A stretch of DNA of 64,000 nucleotides. Origin: an uncultured Clostridia bacterium (GTDB lineage Bacteria; Bacillota; Clostridia; Christensenellales; Aristaeellaceae). The stretch lies in NCBI GenBank assembly GCA_937894675.1, contig CALCQO010000046.1:110037-174036 (forward strand), read 5' to 3'. The translations under genes were made by a program, and so were the position numbers. Position 1 is the first letter of the stretch. Every line of letters begins with the position of its first letter. Below are positions 1-7,702 of the stretch, one piece after another. The notes under the pieces were generated by a model. That model searched no databases. It had not been told where the DNA came from and saw only the letters and a list, made by a program, of their open reading frames with translations.

Positions 1-1359
1 GGTGGGGGAGAGGGTCAGGCCGCTGAGGAAATCCCGGGCTTTGAGCATGTTCATATCGCTGAGTTCCGCGATGTTCCTGCCCCCAACGGTTACCGCCAGG
101 GCTTCGGGCTTCAGGCGCTTGCCGCCGCAGGCGGTACAATCCTGTTCGCTCATGTACTCCTCGTACATGGCTTTCATGCCCTCGCTGCTGGTCTCATTGT
201 AGCGCCGCAGGGTGGAGGGAATGATGCCCTCGTAGGCAACCTTGTAGACGCCCGAGCCGGAGAGGGACTCAAACTTCACGGGCACCTTCACGCCCTTGGT
301 GCCGTAGAGCAAAATGTTCATGATTTTTTCCGGAAGCTCGCCCACCGGTGTATCCATGCTGAATTTGTAGTATTCCGCCAGCCCCACAAACAGCATATGG
401 CTGGTGGAGCGCGCGTTGCCCGCGCTGTTCCACCCCATGGCGTTGATAGCCCCCTTGTTGAGGGACTTGGTTTTATCGGGGAATACCAGGTCAGGGGACA
501 CCGTCATAAAACGGCCCAACCCCGAGCAGGTGGGGCAGGCGCCGTAGGGATTGTTGAAGGAGAACATCCGGGGGGTCAGCTCTTCCAGGTTGATGCCGCA
601 TTCCGGGCAGGCGTAGTTCTGGGAGAACATCATGTCCTCCCCGTCCACTACCTGCACGCTGACCAGCCCGCCGGACTGCTTGAGCACCGTTTCCAGCGAA
701 TCGTTCAGCCGCCCTTCCAGCCCCTCTCTGATGGACACCCTGTCCACCACGATTTCGATGGTGTGTTTCTTCTGCTTGTCCAGAGCCGGCGGATCGTCCA
801 GCTCGTAGATTTCCCCATCGATGCGGGCGCGGACGAAACCGTCCTTGCGGGCGTCCTCCATCAGCTTAATGTGTTCGCCTTTGCGCCCCCTGACGATGGG
901 CGCCATAATCAGCAGCCTTGTGCCCTCGGGCAAAGCCATCAGGGCATCCACCATCTGGTCCACCGTCTGCTGGTGGATTTCCTTGCCGCATTGGGGGCAG
1001 TGGGGAATGCCGATGCGGGCATACAAAAGCCGCAGATAATCGTGGATTTCCGTTACCGTGCCCACGGTGGAACGGGGGTTGTGCACAGTGGTTTTCTGGT
1101 CGATGGATATGGCGGGGGAAAGACCCTCGATGCTGTCCACATCCGGCTTTTCCATCTGTCCTAAAAACTGCCTGGCGTAGGAGGACATGCTCTCCACATA
1201 CCGCCGCTGCCCCTCGGCGTAAATGGTATCAAAAGCCAGGGAGGATTTGCCCGAGCCGGACAGCCCCGTCAGCACCACCAGTTGGTTGCGGGGAATTTCC
1301 AGATGGATATTTTTTAAATTATGGACGCGCGCGCCCTTGATGACAATGGAATCCTGCAT
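1..1359 (-). CDS. uvrA: Excinuclease ABC subunit A, N-terminal half (runs off window)
   Basis: DNA-damage recognition ATPase of nucleotide excision repair, acting with UvrB and UvrC. Translating the minus strand from the ATG at 1359 gives 453 open codons with no stop before the window edge; the family is about 940 residues, so roughly half is visible. The start MQDSIVIKGARVHNLKNI and Walker A GLSGSGKSS (residues 32-40) are typical. The first zinc-binding pair CPEC lies at about residues 251-254, with CPTC following and another Cys pair (CTAC) near the window edge. AAGGAG stands 5-10 bases upstream of the ATG. It is a single gene with its own promoter at 1388-1416. Identification is very secure; only the C-terminal half is unseen. 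Confidence 0.97.
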   Translation of the reverse strand, partial: MQDSIVIKGARVHNLKNIHLEIPRNQLVVLTGLSGSGKSSLAFDTIYAEGQRRYVESMSSYARQFLGQMEKPDVDSIEGLSPAISIDQKTTVHNPRSTVGTVTEIHDYLRLLYARIGIPHCPQCGKEIHQQTVDQMVDALMALPEGTRLLIMAPIVRGRKGEHIKLMEDARKDGFVRARIDGEIYELDDPPALDKQKKHTIEIVVDRVSIREGLEGRLNDSLETVLKQSGGLVSVQVVDGEDMMFSQNYACPECGINLEELTPRMFSFNNPYGACPTCSGLGRFMTVSPDLVFPDKTKSLNKGAINAMGWNSAGNARSTSHMLFVGLAEYYKFSMDTPVGELPEKIMNILLYGTKGVKVPVKFESLSGSGVYKVAYEGIIPSTLRRYNETSSEGMKAMYEEYMSEQDCTACGGKRLKPEALAVTVGGRNIAELSDMNMLKARDFLSGLTLSPT

Positions 1360-1387
1360 ACATGCTCCTTTTCTTCATACATGGCCG

Positions 1388-1416
1388 ATTATAGCACGTA
1401 TGTTCCCCTGGTACAA
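1388..1416 (-). promoter_or_regulatory. uvrA promoter
   Basis: On the minus strand TTGTAC and TATAAT are separated by 17 bases, and the -10 is preceded by TGC (extended -10). The spacer holds GGAACATACGTGC, a weak resemblance to the Firmicute LexA box CGAACnnnnGTTCG (7 of 10 fixed positions), so SOS control is possible but not shown. Confidence 0.7.
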
Positions 1417-1431
1417 GGATGGGAAAGCATC

Positions 1432-1460
1432 AAAAAAAGGCCGCCTCAGCGGCCGTTTTT
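1432..1460 (-). terminator. Terminator of the V-ATPase operon
   Basis: GGCCGC-CTCA/TGAG-GCGGCC hairpin; on the minus strand it is followed by seven T residues just after the atpD stop. The other side also has five T, so it may work in both directions. Confidence 0.85.
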
Positions 1461-1469
1461 ATAGTTGTT

Positions 1470-2105
1470 TTAGTCCCTCGCGGCGATGATTTCCTTCACC
1501 TTCATCAGCCGGATGATGGAGCTGCGCTCGTTCTCGTCCAGCTTCATGGTGATCACGCGGATGGTCTCCTCAAACTGGGGGATCATCACGTATTCCAGGG
1601 CGTTTACCCGGCGGCGGGTCTTCTCAATCTCATTGGCCAGCAGGGAACAGGTTTTTTCCAGCTCCGCCAGGCGGAACAACTCAGGCAGCAGGGCGGCCAT
1701 GGTTTCAATGGCGTCGTCCAGCTCCGCCGAAGTTTCAGCGTACCCGTAGGGCTGGATGGCGTCCTTCAGGCTTTCCGCTTCCAGGGAGATTTCCGGTACC
1801 CGCACCGACAGGATGTTGCGGATGGACATGCTCACCTTGGCGCTGCGGGCGGGATACATCAGCGCGCTTTCCAGGGTGGTGCCGTCCATGACAGCCCGGG
1901 CCATGGCAAAGCGGCGCAGCGCCACCTGCAAATCGGCTTCCACTTTTTTGCGCAGAACGGCGTTCTCCCGAATCAGGCCGATGAAGCGGCGCACCAACTC
2001 GTCCCGCTTGTCCTTGAGCAGCTTGTGCCCGCGTTTGGCGGTCACCAGGCGGCGTTTGATGCGGGTTAGCTCCATCCGGGTGGGGTTGACGCGCAGGGTG
2101 GCCAT
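1470..2105 (-). CDS. atpD: V-type ATP synthase subunit D
   Basis: Central-stalk subunit of the V/A-type ATPase that transmits rotation between the A3B3 head and the membrane rotor. The 211-residue protein has the family's conserved N-terminus (MATLRVNPTRMELTRIKRRL) and is predicted to be nearly all helical, with long N- and C-terminal coiled-coil segments, as expected for a rotor shaft. It is the last gene of the operon: its ATG overlaps the atpB stop codon by one base (TAATG), which points to translational coupling. The length matches the family and nothing is missing. The operon terminator follows immediately. Confidence 0.96.
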   Translation of the reverse strand: MATLRVNPTRMELTRIKRRLVTAKRGHKLLKDKRDELVRRFIGLIRENAVLRKKVEADLQVALRRFAMARAVMDGTTLESALMYPARSAKVSMSIRNILSVRVPEISLEAESLKDAIQPYGYAETSAELDDAIETMAALLPELFRLAELEKTCSLLANEIEKTRRRVNALEYVMIPQFEETIRVITMKLDENERSSIIRLMKVKEIIAARD

Positions 2106-3493
2106 TACGCTTGCTCCTCCTCATGAAGGGGCAGGTACTTGTCGACCATCTCATCACGGATACGCTTCAGTTCGTTGCGGGGCAGAATTTTCAGCAAATC
2201 CCAGCCCAGGTTCAGGGTATCCTCGATGCTCCGGTCGGTGTCATTGCCCTGGGATACATACTGTTTCTCAAAGGCGTCGGCAAACTCGGCGAATTTCTTG
2301 TCTGTATCGCTCAGCGCCGCTTCACCCAGGATGACGGCCAGCTCCTTGGCGTCCTTCCCGCGGGAATAGGCGGCGAACAGCTGGTTCATGGTGGGGGCGT
2401 GGTCTTCTCTGGTCTTGCCCTTGCCGATGCCCTTGTCCTTCAGGCGCGACAGGGACGGCAATACATTGATGGGGGGCACGATGCTCCTGAGGTGCAGCTC
2501 GCGGCTGAGGATAATCTGCCCCTCGGTGATGTAGCCGGTCAGGTCCGGGATGGGATGGGTGATGTCGTCCTCGGGCATGGTCAGAATGGGCAGCTGGGTA
2601 ATGGAACCCTTCTTGCCCTTCACCCTGCCGGCGCGCTCGTACATGGAGGCAAGGTCGGTGTACAGGTAGCCGGGGTAGCCGCGGCGTCCAGGCACTTCCT
2701 TGCGGGCTGCTGATACTTCGCGCAGGGCTTCGGCGTAGTTGGTCAGGTCCGTTAGGATGACCAGCACATGCATGTCCTTTTCATAGGCCAGGTATTCCGC
2801 GGCGGTCAGCGCCATACGGGGGGTGGCGATGCGCTCGATGGCGGGGTCGTTGGCCAGGTTCATAAACAGCACAGCGCGCTCGATGGCGCCGGTGCGCCGG
2901 AAGTCGGAGATAAAGAAGTTGGCTTCCTCAAAGGTGATGCCGACAGCGCCAAAAACCACGGCGAATTTTTCGTCCGTGCCAAGCACCTTGGCCTGGCGGG
3001 CAATCTGGGTGGCCAGTTGGGCGTGGGGCAGACCGCTGCCCGAGAACACAGGCAGTTTCTGCCCGCGTACCAGGGTGTTCAAGCCGTCAATAGCGGAGAT
3101 GCCCGTCTGGATAAACTCGCTGGGATAGTCCCGGGCGGCGGGGTTCAGCGGCTCGCCGTTGATGTCCCTGCGTACCTCGGGGATGATGGCGGGGCCGCTG
3201 TCGCGCGGTTCGCCCATGCCGTCAAACACGCGGCCCAGCATGTCCATGGACAGGGACAGCTCAATGCCCCGGCCTAAAAAGCGGGCTTTGCTGTCGTCAA
3301 TCTTCAAGCCGTTGCTGCTTTCAAACAGCTGCACCAGCGCTTTGTCGCCATTGATTTCCAGCACGCGGCCCCGGCGCATTTCACCGTTGGCCTGCTCGAT
3401 TTCCACCAGTTCATCGTAGGTGACGCCGGACACCTGTTCCACCAGCATCAAAGGCCCTACGACCTCTTTAATGGTACGGTACTCTTTCAGCAT
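2105..3493 (-). CDS. atpB: V-type ATP synthase subunit B (non-catalytic)
   Basis: Regulatory/non-catalytic nucleotide-site subunit of the A3B3 head. 462 residues, usual length. It has the B-subunit replacement of the P-loop (FSGSGLPHAQLATQIARQA, around residues 150-170) instead of GxxxxGKT, which separates it from subunit A, and the ATPase alpha/beta signature region PSLSRLKDKGIG. A single base separates its start from the stop of atpA, and its stop overlaps the start of atpD, so the head genes A-B-D are tightly coupled. Identification is secure. Confidence 0.97.
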   Translation of the reverse strand: MLKEYRTIKEVVGPLMLVEQVSGVTYDELVEIEQANGEMRRGRVLEINGDKALVQLFESSNGLKIDDSKARFLGRGIELSLSMDMLGRVFDGMGEPRDSGPAIIPEVRRDINGEPLNPAARDYPSEFIQTGISAIDGLNTLVRGQKLPVFSGSGLPHAQLATQIARQAKVLGTDEKFAVVFGAVGITFEEANFFISDFRRTGAIERAVLFMNLANDPAIERIATPRMALTAAEYLAYEKDMHVLVILTDLTNYAEALREVSAARKEVPGRRGYPGYLYTDLASMYERAGRVKGKKGSITQLPILTMPEDDITHPIPDLTGYITEGQIILSRELHLRSIVPPINVLPSLSRLKDKGIGKGKTREDHAPTMNQLFAAYSRGKDAKELAVILGEAALSDTDKKFAEFADAFEKQYVSQGNDTDRSIEDTLNLGWDLLKILPRNELKRIRDEMVDKYLPLHEEEQA

Positions 3494-3494
3494 C

Positions 3495-5261
3495 TCACAG
3501 CCCTCCCTCGTCAGTCAGCGCGGCTATCTGGCTGTTTAAATCGGATTCATAGGCATCAAAATCATTCAGATCTTCTTCCAGCACATACTTGGCCCGGGCG
3601 ATGCGGTCGCGCACCGGCAGGTTCAGCACCCCGCTGAGGGTAGCGCCCTTTTTCAGCGCGTCGTGCCCCTTGTGGGAATAGGCCAGAATCAGCTGCAGCA
3701 TCAGCTGCTGTTTTTCCAGGGATGTATAGGTGTCCACCTCGTCAAAGGCGTTCTGATGCAGGTAGTCCTCTCGGATAGAGCGGGCTACTTCCATGGTCAG
3801 CCTGTCATCCCAGCTCAGGGCGTCAATGCCAACCAGGCGGACGATCTCCTCCAGCTCCGATTCCTGCTGCAAAATAGCCATGGCCTCTGCGCGCATGCTG
3901 TTCCAATTGGCGGATACATGGTCGCTGAACCAGTCCTGCATGGAGTCGACATACAGCGAATAGGAAGCCAGCCAGTCGATGGCGGGGAAGTGGCGCTTGT
4001 AGGCAAGGGAAGCGGACAGCCCCCAGAAAACCTTTACGATGCGCAGGGTGGCCTGGGAAACAGGCTCGGAAATATCGCCGCCGGGAGGGGACACCGCCCC
4101 GATGGCGGAGATGGAGCCCAGGCGCTCGTTGGAGGCGATGCACTTCACCACGCCGGCGCGCTCGTAGAACTCGGCGATACGGCTGGCCAGGTAGGCGGGG
4201 TAGCCTTCCTCGCCTGGCATTTCTTCCAAGCGTCCGCTCATCTCGCGCAGGGCTTCCGCCCAGCGGCTGGTGGAGTCTGCCATGATGGCTACCTTGTAGC
4301 CCATGTCGCGGTAATACTCGGCGATGGTGATGCCGGTGTAAATGCTGGCTTCCCGGGCTGCCACGGGCATGTCCGAGGTATTGGCAATCAGCACGGTGCG
4401 CTTCATCAGGGTTTCGCCGGTGCGGGGGTCGTGGAGTTCGGGGAACTCCATCAGTACGTCGGTCATCTCGTTGCCGCGCTCTCCGCAGCCCACGTAGACG
4501 ATGATGTCAGCATCCGCCCACTTGGCCAGCTGATGCTGCACCACCGTCTTGCCCGAGCCGAAGGGGCCGGGGACAGCAGCGGTGCCGCCGGAGGCGATGG
4601 GGAAAAAGGTGTCGATGACCCGCTGGCCGGTTACCATGGGGCCGTCAGGCGCTTGCTTTTCTTTGTAAGGCCGTCCGCGGCGAACAGGCCATCTCTGCAG
4701 CATGGTGACGGGAATCTCTTTGCCCTGCGCGTCCTCAATGACGCAGACAACATCCTCCACACGGGCAGCGCCTTCGTGGATGGTTTTTACCTTGCCGGCA
4801 ACGCCCTGGGGCACCATGATGCGGTGCTCCACAACCACGCTTTCCTGCACAATGCCCAGCACATCCCCGTGGGCCACCTCAGCGCCGGGCAGTACCTTGG
4901 GCACAAATCCCCACATTTTTTCGCGGTTCAGGGAAGGCACTTCCACGCCGCGGGAGATACGCTCGCCGCTCTTTTCGCGTATGGCGGTCAGCGGGCGCTG
5001 GATGCCGTCGAAAATGGACTCAATCAGCCCCGGGCCCAGTTCCACCGACAAGGGCGCGCCGGTGGATACCACAGGCTCACCAGGGCCGATGCCCGCCGTT
5101 TCCTCATATACCTGGATGGAGGCGCGGTCGCCCCTTAGCTCGATGATTTCGCCGACCAGGCGGCTGTTGCTGACGCGCACCACGTCGTACATGCGCGCGT
5201 CCGCCATTCCGCCAGCTACAATCAGCGGGCCGGCGACCTTGATAATGGTTCCCTGGGCCAT
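3495..5261 (-). CDS. atpA: V-type ATP synthase subunit A (catalytic)
   Basis: Catalytic ATP-hydrolysing or synthesising subunit. 588 residues, as expected for the V/A-type (longer than F-type beta because of the extra bulge domain after the N-terminal barrel). It carries Walker A GPFGSGKTVVQHQLAKW (near residue 235), the GERGNEM catalytic region and the SRWAEALREMSGRLEEMPGE stretch typical of subunit A. The start MAQGTIIKVAGPLIVA is a standard N-terminus. It begins two bases after the atpF stop. No odd features. Confidence 0.97.
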   Translation of the reverse strand: MAQGTIIKVAGPLIVAGGMADARMYDVVRVSNSRLVGEIIELRGDRASIQVYEETAGIGPGEPVVSTGAPLSVELGPGLIESIFDGIQRPLTAIREKSGERISRGVEVPSLNREKMWGFVPKVLPGAEVAHGDVLGIVQESVVVEHRIMVPQGVAGKVKTIHEGAARVEDVVCVIEDAQGKEIPVTMLQRWPVRRGRPYKEKQAPDGPMVTGQRVIDTFFPIASGGTAAVPGPFGSGKTVVQHQLAKWADADIIVYVGCGERGNEMTDVLMEFPELHDPRTGETLMKRTVLIANTSDMPVAAREASIYTGITIAEYYRDMGYKVAIMADSTSRWAEALREMSGRLEEMPGEEGYPAYLASRIAEFYERAGVVKCIASNERLGSISAIGAVSPPGGDISEPVSQATLRIVKVFWGLSASLAYKRHFPAIDWLASYSLYVDSMQDWFSDHVSANWNSMRAEAMAILQQESELEEIVRLVGIDALSWDDRLTMEVARSIREDYLHQNAFDEVDTYTSLEKQQLMLQLILAYSHKGHDALKKGATLSGVLNLPVRDRIARAKYVLEEDLNDFDAYESDLNSQIAALTDEGGL

Positions 5262-5263
5262 AA

Positions 5264-5602
5264 TTATTCCTCCATGTTGTTCAGCAGTATGTTGGCGCCC
5301 ACGGCTTTTTCCACATTGGCGTGCAGGCGCTCCATCCCAAGCCCTGTTGTTTCCCGGCTGCCGGGTATGGGAATCAGGGATACAAGGGGATCGCTGTCGT
5401 ATTGACTCATCGTTTCGGGAATCTGACGGGCGATGTCCTCGGTTATAAAAATCACGGGGATGCCGTCGGACACAAGCTTAAAAACGGCGTTTGCGGCCTG
5501 CTGCGCGCTCTGCACGGAGATGACGCGCATCCCCAGGGTGCGGAACGCCAGCACCGCGTCGCTGTCGCCAATGACGCCGATGGACAACGGTTTTTTAGCC
5601 AT
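5264..5602 (-). CDS. atpF: V-type ATP synthase subunit F
   Basis: Small central-stalk subunit binding subunit D. About 112 residues; the fold-typical N-terminus LSIGVIGDSDAVLAFRTLGM and the motif IPVIFITEDIA are seen. Two starts are possible: ATG at 5602 (chosen because MAKKPLSIGVIG matches family N-termini) or GTG at 5611, which is better placed for the AGGGAAAGG Shine-Dalgarno. Either start overlaps the end of atpC, suggesting coupled translation. Confidence 0.9.
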   Translation of the reverse strand: MAKKPLSIGVIGDSDAVLAFRTLGMRVISVQSAQQAANAVFKLVSDGIPVIFITEDIARQIPETMSQYDSDPLVSLIPIPGSRETTGLGMERLHANVEKAVGANILLNNMEE

Positions 5603-6563
5603 ACAACTCACGCAGCCTTTCCCTGATGGCTTCCATGGGGAAGCTGTTTTCCTTGCCCGCCAGAATCAGGCGCACAGCGGAAGCTTCCCGGCTGCGCATC
5701 AGCAGATAGCCTATCAGCCGTTCATGCTCGCCGATAGTCCTGCGGTAGGGGGTGAAAAAGGCGAGCAGATAGTCGTCAATTTCCCGCTCAAAGGCAGCCA
5801 GCTTGTTCTTGTCCATAAAGGCGGCGATGGCCGCGGCGTACACTTTGGCGCCGTAGCGGTTTACCAGCAGGGGGATTTTCTCGCTCTTCTGGTACGCTCT
5901 CTCCCACTCGGCGTTCTTTACATGGCCGCCTTCCAGCAGCATGCCCTGTAAAAACGCGAAAGGTTTGCCCGCGTGCATGGAGCGCAGCGCCATCAGGGTG
6001 TTCAGCAAATCCACCTTGGCCTGATAATAGGAAAAGGCCACCTTTTGCTTGCTGTCAACCAGGGAAAAAATCCACTGGTAATGGGCTTTGTCCAGGTAGG
6101 TGTCGATTTCCATGGGATCCACATCCACCGCAAGTCGCCGCTCCAGATGCTCCAACGCGTTTTTCAGCGCGTCGGGAAACCCGTCGTACTTGCGTTCATT
6201 GACAGCGTGGCGCATCCTGTCCAGGGCAATCGTGCCGCAGGGGGACAGGGCGCCTGGCTCGGTTTCCAGACTGCGCGCTTTCAGCAGGATTTTCAGGTTC
6301 TCAATGTCAAACCCAATCAGGAAGGACTGCACCAGCTTTTCATCGGTGGATAAGTCCTTGAGCAGATTACATGCGCGCTTGACATGTTCCTTGGCGTTGT
6401 CCTCGTCGCTGCCCACGTCCGGCCAGTTGTATTCGTTCAAAATACGGCGGGCTTCCTGGGCACTGGGGGCTTGAAGAAGGCGCTCCAGCTTTGCCGTGTC
6501 CAGGGCGTTCTTTTCCAGCACGCTCAGGCGGCCAACGGCGTAATAAATGCTGCTTTGCGGCAA
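5595..6563 (-). CDS. atpC: V-type ATP synthase subunit C
   Basis: Subunit C (V-ATPase d / archaeal C type), a funnel-shaped helical protein that couples the central stalk to the proteolipid ring. 322 residues, close to family length. The N-terminus SIYYAVGRLSVLEKNALDTAKLERLL and the three-fold helical repeats (for example the segment ending FLIGFDIENLKILLKAR near residue 120) are characteristic. It lies 18 bases after atpE and overlaps atpF. Sequence conservation of this subunit is low, so the call rests on both sequence and operon position. Confidence 0.93.
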   Translation of the reverse strand: MPQSSIYYAVGRLSVLEKNALDTAKLERLLQAPSAQEARRILNEYNWPDVGSDEDNAKEHVKRACNLLKDLSTDEKLVQSFLIGFDIENLKILLKARSLETEPGALSPCGTIALDRMRHAVNERKYDGFPDALKNALEHLERRLAVDVDPMEIDTYLDKAHYQWIFSLVDSKQKVAFSYYQAKVDLLNTLMALRSMHAGKPFAFLQGMLLEGGHVKNAEWERAYQKSEKIPLLVNRYGAKVYAAAIAAFMDKNKLAAFEREIDDYLLAFFTPYRRTIGEHERLIGYLLMRSREASAVRLILAGKENSFPMEAIRERLRELYG

Positions 6564-6581
6564 AGGCTTGTCTCCTTTCTG

Positions 6582-7175
6582 TTAGTTGGAGAAGAGTATG
6601 CCGGCGACATCCGTCTCCGCCTGCAGGCGCATGGCGTCCACCAGCGCCTCAAAGGTGCAGTTAATCTGGGTGCCGTCTTTTTGCAGCACGAAACCGGTGC
6701 CGGGCACGATCTGGCTGCCAAGGGCGAGGTTGCCTTCGCGGCCTTTGGCCTTCAGCTGCTGGTTTGCTTCTTCCACAAAGGAGGCGTCCAGCAAATCCTT
6801 GGTATGCTGGCCGGCCAACAGGGTTTCAGTGCCTTCCGCCAGGCTGACCGCCTGCCGCAGAAAGTAAGCTTTCATTTCTTCCTTTGGCAGAGCGCGTAAA
6901 TCTTCAGCAGCCTGTTGAAAGGCGCTGTCCATTACCTGGCGTTTTTGGGCCAGGCCGGTCTTCTTGTCCTCCAGTTCCGCCATGCGCAGCATGCGTTTCT
7001 CTGTATCTTCCCCATCCTGGGCGATGCGCTGGCGGTTGAGGGCAAGTTTATCATTGATGCGCTTCTGGGAGGCTGTCCGGATGGCGTCAGCCTTTTGCTT
7101 GGCATCCTCCAGGATGTCCGCGGCGCCTGCCCGGGCGTCCTCACCGATTTTATCTAAAATCGTTTTGACATCCAT
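6582..7175 (-). CDS. atpE: V-type ATP synthase subunit E (peripheral stalk)
   Basis: Peripheral-stalk subunit, partner of the H/G subunit. 197 residues. The first 110 residues are charged, Ala/Glu/Lys-rich helix (coiled coil, starting MDVKTILDKIGEDARAGAADIL); the C-terminal part is the globular head-binding domain, with GTGFVLQKDGTQINCTFEAL near residue 155. It starts three bases after the atpK stop, with only a weak Shine-Dalgarno, so translation probably depends on coupling to atpK. Confidence 0.92.
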   Translation of the reverse strand: MDVKTILDKIGEDARAGAADILEDAKQKADAIRTASQKRINDKLALNRQRIAQDGEDTEKRMLRMAELEDKKTGLAQKRQVMDSAFQQAAEDLRALPKEEMKAYFLRQAVSLAEGTETLLAGQHTKDLLDASFVEEANQQLKAKGREGNLALGSQIVPGTGFVLQKDGTQINCTFEALVDAMRLQAETDVAGILFSN

Positions 7176-7178
7176 GGC

Positions 7179-7661
7179 TTAGCCCAATACGGAGTTGACC
7201 ATGAGGAAGCTTGTCAACAAAGAGAAAACAGCGTAGGTTTCCACCATGACGGCCATGGTGATGCCGCGGCCGGACATTTCCGGGCGCTGGCCGGTCATCA
7301 GCATACCGGCGGCGGATACCTTCGCCTGCTGGATAGCGGAGTACCATCCCACCACGCCTACGGGCAGGCAGGACACGATAAATTTCAGCCCCTGGGTAAC
7401 GGTGATGTCCACCATCTGGCCGCCCAGAACACCGGTGTTGATCAGCACGATAACGCCAATCAGGAAGCCGTAGATACCCTGGGTAGCGGGCAGCAGCTGC
7501 AATACCAGCAATTTGCCGGCAACCTCGGGGTTTTCGGTGGCGACACCGGCAGCGGTTTCGCCTGCCAGGCCGACGCCGCGGCTGGAGCCGATACCACTGA
7601 GGATGACCGCCAGGGCGGCGCCAAGAAGGGCGAGAATCTGACCAAGTTGAAGAACTTCCAT
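7179..7661 (-). CDS. atpK: V-type ATP synthase subunit K (proteolipid ring)
   Basis: Membrane rotor subunit that carries the coupling ion. 160 residues with four predicted transmembrane helices in two hairpins (the duplicated V-type proteolipid). By alignment to Enterococcus hirae NtpK, the Na+-ligand positions L61, T64, Q65, Q110 and E139 correspond here to L57, T60, Q61 (motif LLPATQG), Q112 (AIQQAKVSAAG) and E141 (MVETYAVF). This set is what established work ties to Na+ rather than H+ coupling. GAGGAGA precedes the ATG. Ion specificity is inference. Confidence 0.96.
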   Translation of the reverse strand: MEVLQLGQILALLGAALAVILSGIGSSRGVGLAGETAAGVATENPEVAGKLLVLQLLPATQGIYGFLIGVIVLINTGVLGGQMVDITVTQGLKFIVSCLPVGVVGWYSAIQQAKVSAAGMLMTGQRPEMSGRGITMAVMVETYAVFSLLTSFLMVNSVLG

Positions 7662-7702
7662 TTTTTTTCTCCTCTCAGATAGGGTCTGTTATATAAGGCA
7701 TC

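Noticed and set aside
1393..1406. LexA box in the uvrA promoter
   Set aside because: Only 7 of 10 fixed positions match; noted in the promoter entry but not called.
3663..5138. Open frame of 491 codons opposite the V-ATPase A gene
   Set aside because: Antisense shadow of a strongly conserved gene.
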